From the NCBI GenBank assembly GCA_015056055.1, contig SVHC01000021.1, positions 1-54,256 on the forward strand: a stretch of 54,256 bases of DNA, read 5' to 3'. The position numbers were made by a program, and so were the translations under genes. The notes below the pieces were generated by a model, which was not told where the DNA came from, made no database searches, and was given only the letters and a program-made list of their open reading frames with translations. The DNA is from Clostridiales bacterium (GTDB lineage Bacteria > Bacillota > Clostridia > Christensenellales > Aristaeellaceae). Below are positions 24,028 through 33,029 of the stretch, one piece after another (the stretch's first letter is position 1; each line of letters opens with the position of its first letter).

Positions 24028-26581
24028 TCCAATTTCCTCCCGTGGATATATCCGCACAAAGCGGCACCGAAAGCTTCACGACGCTTTCCATTTCCTGCTT
24101 CAGAATCTGCCTTACCTGCTCTGCCTCTTCCATCGGCGCTTCCACGATAAGTTCATCGTGCACCTGCAGAATCAGCCGACTTTTCAGTCCGCCCGCACGC
24201 AGCGCCTCACTCACGCGCACCATGGCAAGCTTAATGATATCCGCCGCAGTTCCCTGAATCGGGCTGTTCATCGCGGCGCGCTCACCAAAGGAGCGGATGT
24301 TGTAGTTTGCGTTTTTTAATTCAGGCAGATAACGGCGGCGGCCAAAGAGCGTTGACACGTATCCCTGGCTCTTACCCGTTTCCACGCACGCATCCATATA
24401 GGCCTTTACGCCGGGATACGTTGCCAGATACCTGTCGATAAACTCCCTTGCGCTCTGCCGGGAGATTCCTAGATTTTTTGCCAGGCCGAAATCGCTGATT
24501 CCGTAAACGATACCAAAGTTTACGGCCTTTGCCGCAGAACGCATCTGCGGGGTAACCTCCTCAGGAGCAACGCCCTCTACCGCCGCAGCGGTGCTGAGGT
24601 GGATATCCGCGCCCTGCCGGAAAGCTTCCTGCATTGCGGCATCGCCGGACATATGCGCAAGCACGCGCAGTTCAATCTGCGAATAGTCCGCGTCCACAAG
24701 CGTATATCCCTCGGGCGCAATAAATGCACGCCGGATTTCGCGGCCCATTTCGGTTCTGACGGGAATATTCTGCAGATTGGGTTCCAGCGAGCTGATTCGG
24801 CCCGTAGCCGTGGCCACCTGATCAAAACTTGTATGAATGCGCCCATCCGCACCGCGCAGGCGCAGAAGTGCTTCAATATAGGTGCTGTTAAGCTTATATA
24901 CCTTGCGGTATTCCAGAATCAGGCGGGCAATTTCATACTTTTCCGCCAGATTTTCCAGAACAGCCGCATCCGTGGAATAGCCGCGCTGCGTTTTTTTGCC
25001 GGAGGCGGGCAATCCCATCTTTTCAAAAAGGAGTTCGCCAAGCTGCTTGGGCGAATTGAGGTTCACCCGTTCGCCTGCGATTTCATAAATTTTTTCGGAA
25101 AGGCTCTCGATATGTGCGCGATATTCCCCGCCGAGGCGAATCAGTTCGCCCTCGTCCACAAGAAAACCCGCCTTTTCCATATCCGCGAGCACCCGTGCAA
25201 GAGGCATCTCGATTTCTGAAAATACGCTTTCCAGTCCGGCTTCGGCAATGCGCGTCTTCTGTGCCTGCTTTACTGCAGCCATATCCGCCGTTGGCGCCGC
25301 AGGATCGTATTCAATATCCACCTGCTCGGTAACCTTTTTCAGCGTAAATCCGCCGGGCAGCTGCGGGTCAATCGCATAGGCAGCAAGCTTCACATCATAT
25401 GCACTTTCCGCCGGAAGTGCGCCCGCCGCATAAAACTGCTTGATATCGTGCACGGTAACATCCGCACGTTCCCACACAGGCGCAATTGCGCAGAGAATGT
25501 CCGCCTCCTCAACACCTGCCGAAAGCAAATCTCCGCCGCCCAGAAGAACCCTGAAATGCGTACCGTTTGCGCTGACGTAGAACGCATCATCCTCAAAAGA
25601 CAGATACACTTCGCCGGAACAGTTCTTTGCCCACTGTGCCAGTTCATCAAGGGAAATTTCGGCCACTTCGCGCGCCTCGCGCACGACCTGCGGCGCATCC
25701 TGCGCATCCGAATCGCCTTCGGGGAACATTTTTGCCACCTGCTCGGCGATCTTTACCAGTTTATACTTTTTCAGTGCGCCAAGACCGCGCCCAATCGTTG
25801 CAAGCGCGCATTTTTCCATATCGAAATCCACCGGCGCATTCCGTATAATGGTCGCCAGCGTTTTGCTCATGCGCGCGGAATCGGCATAGGTTTCGATCCT
25901 TTCGCGCAGTTTGCCCTTTTCCTTTACCACGCCTTCTTCCAGCACATTTTCCAGCGTGCCGTACTGCGAAATCAGGCGAATGGCCGTCTTTTCGCCCACG
26001 CCGGGAATGCCGGGAATATTATCGCTGTTATCGCCCATAAGACCCTTGATATCGACAAGCCTTTCGGGCGTGGTGCCGTAATTTTCAAAGATGTATTCCG
26101 GGGTGATATGCACAACATCCGCCGTGCCGCGCTTGGTGTACATCACGGTAACGCCCTTACCGGCAAGCTGGAATGCATCCCTGTCGCCTGTGATCAGAAC
26201 GCACTCATCCCCTGCCTTTTCCACGATAGCCGATACCGTGCCGAGCATGTCATCCGCCTCAAAACCGGGCACGGAAACAATCGGCACCTCCATGGCGTCC
26301 AGAATCTCGCGAATCACCGTGAACTGCGTGCGCAGATCATCCGGAGTAGCTGCTCTTCCGGCCTTGTATTCAGCGAAGGATTCGTGGCGGAAGGTCGGAC
26401 CGTGCGGGTCAAAGGCAACGGCAGCATACTCCGCGCCTTCATCCCTTACAGCGCGCAGCAGCATATTCAGAAAGCCGAAAACGGCGTTCGTCGGCGTACC
26501 GTCCGCATCCATGGGCGGAAGCGCGTGATACGCGCGGTGCATAATGCTGTTACCATCCAGCAGGAGCAATTTTCGGCTCAT
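24014..26581 (-). CDS. polA: DNA polymerase I
   Basis: The 855-aa protein has a 5'-3' exonuclease domain at residues 1-290 (LLLDGNSIMHRAYHALPP, GFEADDMLGT, LMGDNSDNIPGIPGVGEKTA). At about 300-450 lies a degenerate 3'-5' exonuclease domain, and at about 460-855 the family A polymerase domain: motif A VDADYSQIELRVLAH, motif B RSAAKAVNFGIVYG, motif C LQVHDELIVEAP. The proofreading domain lacks the acidic DxE (it reads LSFEDDAF) and its partner Asp (HDIKQFY), as in Bacillus and Taq enzymes. It acts in Okazaki fragment maturation and repair. It is the first gene of polA-coaE-SBP and has a promoter at 26623-26651. Confidence 0.96.
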   Translation of the reverse strand: MSRKLLLLDGNSIMHRAYHALPPMDADGTPTNAVFGFLNMLLRAVRDEGAEYAAVAFDPHGPTFRHESFAEYKAGRAATPDDLRTQFTVIREILDAMEVPIVSVPGFEADDMLGTVSAIVEKAGDECVLITGDRDAFQLAGKGVTVMYTKRGTADVVHITPEYIFENYGTTPERLVDIKGLMGDNSDNIPGIPGVGEKTAIRLISQYGTLENVLEEGVVKEKGKLRERIETYADSARMSKTLATIIRNAPVDFDMEKCALATIGRGLGALKKYKLVKIAEQVAKMFPEGDSDAQDAPQVVREAREVAEISLDELAQWAKNCSGEVYLSFEDDAFYVSANGTHFRVLLGGGDLLSAGVEEADILCAIAPVWERADVTVHDIKQFYAAGALPAESAYDVKLAAYAIDPQLPGGFTLKKVTEQVDIEYDPAAPTADMAAVKQAQKTRIAEAGLESVFSEIEMPLARVLADMEKAGFLVDEGELIRLGGEYRAHIESLSEKIYEIAGERVNLNSPKQLGELLFEKMGLPASGKKTQRGYSTDAAVLENLAEKYEIARLILEYRKVYKLNSTYIEALLRLRGADGRIHTSFDQVATATGRISSLEPNLQNIPVRTEMGREIRRAFIAPEGYTLVDADYSQIELRVLAHMSGDAAMQEAFRQGADIHLSTAAAVEGVAPEEVTPQMRSAAKAVNFGIVYGISDFGLAKNLGISRQSAREFIDRYLATYPGVKAYMDACVETGKSQGYVSTLFGRRRYLPELKNANYNIRSFGERAAMNSPIQGTAADIIKLAMVRVSEALRAGGLKSRLILQVHDELIVEAPMEEAEQVRQILKQEMESVVKLSVPLCADISTGGNWNACK

Positions 26582-26622
26582 TCGGGCATATCTCCCTTTT
26601 TTGCAAATATATAACCGATTGT

Positions 26623-26651
26623 ATTATACCGCAAATTTTGAAAAAAAGCAA
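26623..26651 (-). promoter_or_regulatory. polA promoter
   Basis: TTGCTT, 17 bases, TATAAT on the minus strand, about 40 bases before the polA start. Its -35 box sits next to that of the divergent promoter at 26653. Confidence 0.65.
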
Positions 26652-26652
26652 C

Positions 26653-26681
26653 TTGCGCCAATCGCGCTCACATGCTATCAT
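26653..26681 (+). promoter_or_regulatory. promoter of the 138-aa membrane protein gene
   Basis: TTGCGC, 17 bases, TATCAT, then GAAAGGAGC before the ATG at 26711. Confidence 0.55.
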
Positions 26682-26710
26682 AGAAGCGGAAAACTGAAAG
26701 GAGCAGATCC

Positions 26711-27127
26711 ATGAAAACACTGGCCAAAATTCTTGCGGGCATAACCATTTTGGTGGTAGCCATTCTTGCATATCTGATTCTGAGTTCCGGGCTCAGCCTG
26801 AAGGTGGACGTAAACACCGTAAGCGCCGCGCAAAACCTGCCCGAATACGTTCAATGGGCCGGTTCGGAAGAAGGCTCTACCGAACATTCCATTGTATACA
26901 TCACGGTAGAAGCCAAAAATCGCAGCCTGATCCCCGCCGAATGGGCGCAGCTGAATTTCGGCACGCTGGACGGCGACCTTGTAGCCTACGACCTGGTTGG
27001 CGGTCCTGTGGATATTCCGTCCTTCGGAAGCGAAACTTTTTCCGTTACACTGATCACGTCCAATCCCGCACCGCGCAGCATCTGGGTTTCCTACTATCTG
27101 GCCGGGCGCGAAAGTATCTCGGAATAG
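26711..27127 (+). CDS. membrane-anchored protein of unknown function
   Basis: The 138-aa product has one N-terminal hydrophobic helix (residues 8-28, ILAGITILVVAILAYLILSS) and then a soluble beta-rich domain that probably faces outward (HSIVYITVEAKNRSLIPAEW, VDIPSFGSETFSVTLIT, SIWVSYYLAG). The soluble part looks like a small Ig/LEA-type beta sandwich, but I cannot name a family. AAAGGAGC supports the start. It lies 51 bp before yabP and could share its transcript, which might hint at a role in sporulation. Confidence 0.72.
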   Translation: MKTLAKILAGITILVVAILAYLILSSGLSLKVDVNTVSAAQNLPEYVQWAGSEEGSTEHSIVYITVEAKNRSLIPAEWAQLNFGTLDGDLVAYDLVGGPVDIPSFGSETFSVTLITSNPAPRSIWVSYYLAGRESISE

Positions 27128-27178
27128 TATTTCTCTCCCGCGCGTACAATGCCATAACACAGAACCGGAGGTGGCATT

Positions 27179-27445
27179 GTGCAGGAAAATATTCAGACCG
27201 TTCACACACTCAGTCTTTCCGGCCGGGAACGCGCAGCCGTAACGGGTGTTTCGGATGTGGAGCTTTTTAACGAGCAGCTTGTTTCCCTGAGCACGGTTTC
27301 GGGCACGCTTACGATTATGGGCGCTTCACTGCACATTTCGCAGCTGGACCTGGAAAACGGTTCCCTGCTGATCGAAGGGCAGATCGATGCCCTTGAGTAT
27401 GACGACCGACAGAAAAAGCGCGGGCTGAGCCGCCTTTTCAAGTAA
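27179..27445 (+). CDS. yabP: sporulation protein YabP
   Basis: The 88-aa product matches the YabP/YqfC family: HTLSLSGRERAAVTGVSDVE, then TIMGASLHISQLDLENGSLL and a basic C-terminus. YabP is needed for spore coat or cortex formation in Bacillus. It starts with GTG, eight bases after GGAGGTGG. It is followed after two bases by yabQ, then a divIC-like gene and ppx/gppA, a block conserved in Clostridia. Confidence 0.9.
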   Translation: MQENIQTVHTLSLSGRERAAVTGVSDVELFNEQLVSLSTVSGTLTIMGASLHISQLDLENGSLLIEGQIDALEYDDRQKKRGLSRLFK

Positions 27446-27447
27446 GG

Positions 27448-27792
27448 ATGCTGTTTTACACGTCAGGCCAGATCTACATCTTTCTGGCCGCCCTTTTTGC
27501 AGGAATTGTGATCGGCGTATGGTACGATATTCTGCGCATCGTCCGCCGCATCCTCGCCGCCGGAATGTGGATTTCTCTCGCGGCGGATATCGCGTTCGGG
27601 CTGGGCGCAGGGCTGATTGCCATTTGCTGCCTGTATATTTCCTGTTACGGGGAAGTACGCCTGTATTCCATTATCGGAATGCTGATGGGCTGTTTCCTGT
27701 ATCTCGCAACCGTTTCGCGCCTGATGCGCGCTGCGGGCAGAAATATACGCTCCCGCATGGAATGGTTTCAAAAGAAATTTCAGAAAAACTGA
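27448..27792 (+). CDS. yabQ: spore cortex protein YabQ
   Basis: This 114-aa integral membrane protein has about four hydrophobic helices (QIYIFLAALFAGIVIGVWYD, LAADIAFGLGAGLIAICCLY, IIGMLMGCFLYLATVSRLM) and a basic C-terminal tail. The opening with GIVIGVWYDILRIVRR is typical of YabQ, which localises to the forespore membrane and is required for cortex synthesis. It starts two bases after the yabP stop. Confidence 0.88.
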   Translation: MLFYTSGQIYIFLAALFAGIVIGVWYDILRIVRRILAAGMWISLAADIAFGLGAGLIAICCLYISCYGEVRLYSIIGMLMGCFLYLATVSRLMRAAGRNIRSRMEWFQKKFQKN

Positions 27793-27804
27793 CGGAGGCT
27801 TCCA

Positions 27805-28095
27805 ATGACGCAAAAGCAAAAGAAATTTATTCAGCCCCGTTTCTGGGTGATTCTTTCTGTCATTCTGCTTATCGTATTCGCATTCGCATTTGCCGTGCAG
27901 TTTGTTCGTCTGCGCACGCAGAAACAGACTCTGGAAAACCTCGAATACGAACGGATGCATCTGATGGAAGAATTGAGCGATATGACCCGCGAACTGGAAT
28001 ACATGCAGACTGACGAATATATTGAACAGGCCGCGCGCGAGCAGCTGGGCATGCTGCTGCCGGATGAAGTTCGATATGTTCCTGCCGGGCAATGA
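27805..28095 (+). CDS. FtsB/DivIC-type septum formation initiator
   Basis: The 96-aa protein has a short cytoplasmic N-terminus, one membrane helix (residues 12-31) and an external coiled coil (RLRTQKQTLENLEYERMHLM) ending in the DivIC/FtsB signature IEQAAREQLGMLLPDEVRYV. It should act in the FtsL-DivIB-DivIC divisome subcomplex. The gene overlaps the next one by 4 bp, so the two are translationally coupled. Confidence 0.9.
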   Translation: MTQKQKKFIQPRFWVILSVILLIVFAFAFAVQFVRLRTQKQTLENLEYERMHLMEELSDMTRELEYMQTDEYIEQAAREQLGMLLPDEVRYVPAGQ

Positions 28096-28961
28096 TCGGT
28101 ATTGTTGATATCGGATCGAATTCCGTTCGCCTTCTGATCGCCGAAAAGCAGGGAGCGGATTTTACGGAAATCGACCGCCATTTCAAAACCACGCGCCTGA
28201 TCGAAGGCATGCAGGACGGAATGCCCACGCCCGCTGCCTGCGAAAGAACGCTTGCCGCCATGCAGGAATTCACACGCATTGCACGCTCTGCCGGATGCAC
28301 CACCGTGGCCGGATTTGCGACCAGCGCCATGCGCGACGCGAAAAATCGCGATGAACTCATCGCCCGCGCTGCGGATTTTGGTCTTGCCGTTGAGCTTTTG
28401 AGCGGAGAAGACGAAGCCCGCCTTGCCTATATGGGCTGCACGGAAGATGGTCTTGCCGGAATGATCGACATCGGCGGCGGCTCCACCGAGCTTGTAACAG
28501 GTGAAAACGGCCGCGTCCTTTCCTGCGCATGCGTTCCGGTCGGTGCAATTCGCCTGTCAAACAATCTGAAAGGCAAATCGCCCGATGAAATTCTGAACCA
28601 AGCCGCACGCATACTGGAACCGGCATGGAACGCAGTCAAAGATTCAGGAGCAGCAAACTGGGTCGGCATCAGCGGAACCATGAAAGCTCTGAAGGGGCTT
28701 GAAATCGGAAACCTTGATCGAAAGGCCATTTCCGGACTGCCGCTGACAAGGGAATATACCGATGAAATCTTCCGCCGCCTGTGCGCAATGCCCTTTAAAG
28801 AGCGGCTTCTTCTGCCCGGAATTGATGTTTCCCGCGCCGACGTTCTGCATTACGGCGCAGGCATTCTGGCGGCATTTTTCCATGTATCCGGCGTTGACAA
28901 AATCAAAATCACCGACGGCGGCGACAATATGCTGGGATACGCAAGGCTCAGATTCGCATAA
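28092..28961 (+). CDS. Ppx/GppA family phosphatase
   Basis: This 289-aa protein of the ASKHA fold splits polyphosphate or guanosine pentaphosphate. Motifs are IGIVDIGSNSVRLLI (phosphate 1), LSGEDEARLAYMG, IDIGGGSTELV (phosphate 2) and VGISGTMKALKG. The HD-like C-terminal part of long Ppx enzymes is missing, so it is the short form common in Firmicutes. It overlaps the divIC-like gene by 4 bp and ends the yabP-yabQ-divIC-ppx unit, followed by a hairpin. Its substrate, polyP or pppGpp, cannot be told from sequence. Confidence 0.9.
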   Translation: MIGIVDIGSNSVRLLIAEKQGADFTEIDRHFKTTRLIEGMQDGMPTPAACERTLAAMQEFTRIARSAGCTTVAGFATSAMRDAKNRDELIARAADFGLAVELLSGEDEARLAYMGCTEDGLAGMIDIGGGSTELVTGENGRVLSCACVPVGAIRLSNNLKGKSPDEILNQAARILEPAWNAVKDSGAANWVGISGTMKALKGLEIGNLDRKAISGLPLTREYTDEIFRRLCAMPFKERLLLPGIDVSRADVLHYGAGILAAFFHVSGVDKIKITDGGDNMLGYARLRFA

Positions 28962-28969
28962 TATTTTAG

Positions 28970-28993
28970 GCAGTCCCGAAGAATCGGGGCTGT
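28970..28993 (+). repeat. first copy of a 24-bp hairpin repeat
   Basis: GCAGTCCCGAAGAATCGGGG plus CTGT, a nine-pair stem with a GAA-type loop, directly after ppx. This copy lacks a T-run. Confidence 0.85.
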
Positions 28994-29331
28994 CAGTCTG
29001 TCAAAAAAGTATTTTTGCCAGACTTGTGGACGGGGAAGCAAGCATTCCTCAATGCGCAATAGTCGCCCAGCGTCGCTAAGCTAGCTGTGCTCCTTTGCTT
29101 ATTGGACTCACGCCGTGCTGTTTCGCCCACAGGGCGCGCACTTCGTTCGTCCCCTCACCAGATTTTACTGGAACCCTTCGGATTCCGGCCGTAAAATCTG
29201 CAAGGAAGCGATTTTTTCTTTGATTCGCAATCTCATCTGCGAAAAAATACGCTCCTCGCGGCGTACACGCCGCCACTGCGGATTTGAACTCTTTTTTCTT
29301 TTTAGGCAATTTAAATTTTTTTGATAAGCAA

Positions 29332-29361
29332 GCAGTCCCGAAGAATCGGGGCTGTTTTTTT
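29332..29361 (+). terminator. second hairpin copy with T-run
   Basis: Identical 24 bp to the copy at 28970, here followed by seven T, so this copy is the complete terminator. Confidence 0.85.
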
Positions 29362-29426
29362 CCATCTGCGCATGATATAATAAATGCATATTCTTACCAC
29401 TATTATTATGGCAGGAGGATATCCCC

Positions 29427-32093
29427 ATGCAAATCACCTTTCTTCGCTGCGACTATATGGAAAATCCCGTCGGTTTTGATTTTGACCGTCCCACGCTTGG
29501 CTGGGCGGTGGAATGCGAAGGTCTGAACAAGCGCCAGAGCGCATACCGCCTGCAGATTGCGCTGGACACAGATTTTGCCGCTCCCGTAATGGATGAGCAT
29601 AAAATTTCAGACGCATCGAACGGAATTCGCCTTGAAATGACCCTCGCGCCCAGAACCCGGTATTTCTGGCGCGTGAAAGTATGGGACGAGGCAGGAAATG
29701 AGTCCGACTGGTCCGAAACCGCCTTTTTTGAAACCGGCAAATATTCTGAGCCCTGGAAGGCCGAATGGATTCGCTCCTGCGAGGACGGCGACGAGGATTG
29801 CCCCATGCTGCGCCGCACCTTCACCATTGACCGCCCCATCCGCAGGGCGCGCGCCTACGCATGCGGCGTAGGTCTTTACAAGCTGTATCTGAACGGCAAA
29901 AAGGTCGGAGACGAGGAGCTTACTCCCTATATCAACGCCTACGATCACTATCTGCAATACCAGACCTATGATGTGACCGACATGCTGAAGGAAGGCGCAA
30001 ATGCCATCGGCGGCATGCTGGGCAACGGCTATTACAAGGGCCATATGGTATATCTGGGCGACAAGCCCATGCGCGGAATGTACGGCAACGAATTCGGCCT
30101 GATCGTGGAAATGATCATCGAATATGCCGACGGAACACAGGAAATCATCTCAACCGACACTTCCTGGAAAACCGCCATTTCCCCGCTTCTGCGCTCTGCG
30201 ATCTACAACGGCGAAGTGTACGATGCCCGCAGGGAATATCCCGGCTGGGCGACGCCGGAATTTGATGATTCCGCATGGAAAAACGCCATTCCCTCCGGCG
30301 TGAACAAGAGCCTTCTGCACGCCCGATTGAGCATGCCCGTGCGCATCACGCAGGAACGCCCGCCGGTTCGCATTATCCGCACGCCCGCAGGCGAGGATGT
30401 TGTGGACTTCGGCCAGAACTGCGCAGGCTGGGTGCGCATTCGCCTTGATGCCCCCGCAGGCACGGAAATCAAAATCCAGTACGGCGAACTGCTCGACGAA
30501 AAGGGCAATTTCTTCAACGATAATCTGCGCGCAGCTCTTTGCGAAATGATCTATACCACGCGCGAGGGTTATCAGGAATATGAGCCGCTTTTCACCTTCT
30601 TCGGTTTCAGCTGCATCCGCGTGACCGGATGGCCGGGCGAACTCAAGCCCGAGCAGTTCACCCAGTGCGTGGTTCATACCGATTTGCCCGTAACAGGCGA
30701 TTTTGAATGTTCCAACCCGCTGGTAAACCGCCTGTTCCTGAACGCCATGTGGGGACAGCGATCGAACTTCCTTGATATCCCCACAGACTGCCCGCAGCGT
30801 GACGAACGCATGGGCTGGACTGCCGATTCCCAGGTATTTGCCCCCACCGCGCTGATGAACATGGAATCAGCCGCATTCTACCGCAAATATCTGCATGACC
30901 TGTGGCTTGAACAGAAGGACAACGGCGGACTTGTTCCCAATGTCATTCCCAATTTTATGCAGCGCATGTACGGCGGCGAAAATGTTCCCACCAGCGGCTG
31001 GGCGGATGCCGCCACCGTAATCCCGTGGAATGTTTATCTCTTCTTCGGCGATACCGCTGTTCTGGAAAAGCAGTACGACAGCATGAAGGCATGGGTCGAT
31101 TACATGCGCTCCATGGATGCAACCGGCAGCGACATGTACATTCCCACGGCCTTCCAGTTCGGCGACTGGCTTGCGCCTGATTCCCGCGACCCGCTCGGCT
31201 GCGTCGGCTCTACGCCCACGGACCTGATCTCCACCGTATATTACGCGCATTCGACCACGCTTGTGGCCAAAGCCGCAAAGATTCTGGGCAAGGAAGAAGA
31301 CGCCAGATTCTATTCCGACCTTGCAGACCGCATCCGCAAGGCATACCAGCGCGAATTCGTTTCCGCAAACGGACGCATTGTTTCCGATACGCAGACGGCG
31401 CCGGTATTGTCCATCCAGATGGATATGCTCGATCCTGCCCACAAACCCAAGGCAATGAAATCGCTGCTCAAGCGCATCCGCGAGGACGGCTACTACCTGT
31501 CCACCGGCTTCCTCGGCACGCCGCATCTGTGCCCCGTGCTGTCGGACAACGGATGCAACGAGTATTCCTATCACCTGCTGCTCAATACAGACTGCCCCAG
31601 CTGGCTGTATGCCGTAAAGCTCGGCGCGACCACCATCTGGGAAAGATGGAATTCTATGCTTGCGGACGGCTCCATCGGCGACCGCGGCATGAACTCCTTC
31701 AACCACTATGCCTACGGCGCAATCGTAGAATGGCTGTACCGCTACGTGGCAGGCATCAACCCCGTTGAGTCCGCACCGGGATTCAAGAAAATCCTGATTC
31801 GCCCGATGGTAAACAGTCTCCTCGACCATGCCCGCGCAAACATCCGTACCCAGTACGGCACGGTTGAAAGCGCATGGAAGCTGGAAGGCGAAAGCATCAC
31901 CATTGAAGTAACCATCCCCTTCAACACCACCGCAGAAATCCATCTGCCCGATGCCGACGGTATCCCCGTGACCGAAAACGGCAAGACCATCTTCGGCACC
32001 TGCCTTTCCCGCGGCTCCGGCAAGTGGACCTATACCTATATCCCCAACCGCAAGACCATCGACAAGCGCGTCGTGATTCAGAACAGGTTCTAA
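29427..32093 (+). CDS. GH78 alpha-L-rhamnosidase
   Basis: The 888-aa protein shows the full bacterial GH78 layout. An N-terminal fibronectin-like domain (TLGWAVECEGLNKRQSAYRL, RTRYFWRVKVWDE) is followed by the Bac_rhamnosid_N beta domain (ARAYACGVGLYKLYLNGKKV), a further beta domain (DVVDFGQNCAGWVRIRL), the (alpha/alpha)6 catalytic domain from about 430 (IPTDCPQRDERMGWTADSQV, GATTIWERWNS) and a C-terminal beta domain. It releases L-rhamnose from plant glycosides or polysaccharides. There is no signal peptide, so it acts in the cytoplasm on imported substrates. AGGAGG precedes the ATG. It is a single gene with a strong terminator. Confidence 0.95.
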   Translation: MQITFLRCDYMENPVGFDFDRPTLGWAVECEGLNKRQSAYRLQIALDTDFAAPVMDEHKISDASNGIRLEMTLAPRTRYFWRVKVWDEAGNESDWSETAFFETGKYSEPWKAEWIRSCEDGDEDCPMLRRTFTIDRPIRRARAYACGVGLYKLYLNGKKVGDEELTPYINAYDHYLQYQTYDVTDMLKEGANAIGGMLGNGYYKGHMVYLGDKPMRGMYGNEFGLIVEMIIEYADGTQEIISTDTSWKTAISPLLRSAIYNGEVYDARREYPGWATPEFDDSAWKNAIPSGVNKSLLHARLSMPVRITQERPPVRIIRTPAGEDVVDFGQNCAGWVRIRLDAPAGTEIKIQYGELLDEKGNFFNDNLRAALCEMIYTTREGYQEYEPLFTFFGFSCIRVTGWPGELKPEQFTQCVVHTDLPVTGDFECSNPLVNRLFLNAMWGQRSNFLDIPTDCPQRDERMGWTADSQVFAPTALMNMESAAFYRKYLHDLWLEQKDNGGLVPNVIPNFMQRMYGGENVPTSGWADAATVIPWNVYLFFGDTAVLEKQYDSMKAWVDYMRSMDATGSDMYIPTAFQFGDWLAPDSRDPLGCVGSTPTDLISTVYYAHSTTLVAKAAKILGKEEDARFYSDLADRIRKAYQREFVSANGRIVSDTQTAPVLSIQMDMLDPAHKPKAMKSLLKRIREDGYYLSTGFLGTPHLCPVLSDNGCNEYSYHLLLNTDCPSWLYAVKLGATTIWERWNSMLADGSIGDRGMNSFNHYAYGAIVEWLYRYVAGINPVESAPGFKKILIRPMVNSLLDHARANIRTQYGTVESAWKLEGESITIEVTIPFNTTAEIHLPDADGIPVTENGKTIFGTCLSRGSGKWTYTYIPNRKTIDKRVVIQNRF

Positions 32094-32178
32094 GCCCTGC
32101 GGCGGGGAAGCAAGGTCGCCCGCCGCTGCGGATTGAGTTTCTCTTTTCCGTCCAAACCATATTCGCGTTTTGACAAGC

Positions 32179-32213
32179 AAAGAGGTTGCCTTCACATCGA
32201 GGGCAACCTCTTT
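32179..32213. terminator. bidirectional terminator
   Basis: AAAGAGGTTGCC pairs perfectly with GGCAACCTCTTT (12 bp, 11-base loop). It separates the rhamnosidase gene from the convergent Spo0A-family gene. Confidence 0.92.
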
Positions 32214-32234
32214 CTATTCTATCTCACATTCTGA

Positions 32235-33011
32235 TCAGGTCTGCAATGCTGCCAGCGCTTCCACATCGCGCACAACAGAAACCAGCGTCATAATAAATTC
32301 CGCGCAGCCGGGCACCTTATCCTGCCAGAAGGCATCGCGCCCGAGCATGGAATTGACCTTTTCCACCTGACCGTTTTTCCATGCCTTGGAAATGGCATAG
32401 CGAATCAGGCGCTCCACATTTTCGACCGTAGTGGAATATCGGGCAGCCACGCGCCGGTAGACTTCCTCAATCTTTCCTGAGAAGGCTGTACCGCTTTCTG
32501 TGATGATGCGCACACACTCGCGCAGGAATTTATAGCCGGAAAGCCGCGTACCGATGCCCAGAGCCGTGCATATCTTCAGCACGATATCACCGCCGATATT
32601 CTGGGGCAGTGTTTTTCCGCGATATACGGGCGGCATGGTATCATTGCGACCGGCTGCAAGAATGCGCTTCAAAAGTTCGCCGGGCGCCACAGGCTTCGTC
32701 AGCCAGTCGCGCGCACCGAGGCTTTTGGCAAGTTCCTCCACCTTTGCGGTGCCTTCCGAAAACAGCAGAATCAGCTTCTGTCCCGCGCCGGGCAGAAGTT
32801 TTTTGAGCTCTTCCAGATCTTTGAGCCCCTTCTTCATGCTGCAATCGATGATGGTCACGTCCGGCGTTTCGGCACAGATTTTCTGCGTAAGCTTGCCTTC
32901 TTCGCTTTCGGTGATCACATCTTCAATCTCGCGGTTCTTTTTCAGATAAGAAGAAAGAGCCTCCAGCAGATGGTAATTCCTGTCTGCCAGCAAAAGCCGT
33001 ATTTTCTTCAT
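32235..33011 (-). CDS. spo0A: Spo0A-family response regulator
   Basis: The 258-aa protein joins a receiver domain (Asp10; phospho-acceptor Asp56 in VTIIDCSMKK; Lys106 in WLTKP) to a Spo0A_C DNA-binding domain: IGTRLSGYKFLRECVRIITE, IEEVYRRVAARYSTTVENVE, RLIRYAISKAWKNGQVEKVN. Spo0A starts sporulation in response to phosphorelay or orphan kinases. The receiver is diverged, with one Asp where two acidic residues are usual and no DIxMP motif. It may be the main Spo0A or a paralog. It is the last gene of an operon with RmuC, flavoproteins and a helicase, 18 bp after rmuC, not next to spoIVB as usual. Confidence 0.85.
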   Translation of the reverse strand: MKKIRLLLADRNYHLLEALSSYLKKNREIEDVITESEEGKLTQKICAETPDVTIIDCSMKKGLKDLEELKKLLPGAGQKLILLFSEGTAKVEELAKSLGARDWLTKPVAPGELLKRILAAGRNDTMPPVYRGKTLPQNIGGDIVLKICTALGIGTRLSGYKFLRECVRIITESGTAFSGKIEEVYRRVAARYSTTVENVERLIRYAISKAWKNGQVEKVNSMLGRDAFWQDKVPGCAEFIMTLVSVVRDVEALAALQT

Positions 33012-33029
33012 CGCATTCCCTCATTCCGG

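Larger units (their letters stand above)
28962..29426. other. noncoding gap with duplicated terminator and inserted repeat
   Basis: No gene is present. A 24-bp hairpin sequence occurs twice, at 28970-28993 and 29332-29355. The 338 bp between them look like a decayed repeat: an inverted repeat AGATTTTAC (29160-29168) with GTAAAATCT (29191-29199), and blocks (CGGGGAAGCAAG, CTGCGGATT, TTTTGA-AAGCAA) shared with the gap after the rhamnosidase gene at 32094-32180. The rhamnosidase promoter must be near 29360-29400; a TATAAT is visible but no good -35 box. Confidence 0.6.

Noticed and set aside
24014-26581. Proofreading activity of PolA
   Set aside because: The acidic residues of the 3'-5' exonuclease site are missing, which is normal for PolA of Bacillus and many Firmicutes, so it is not reported as novel.
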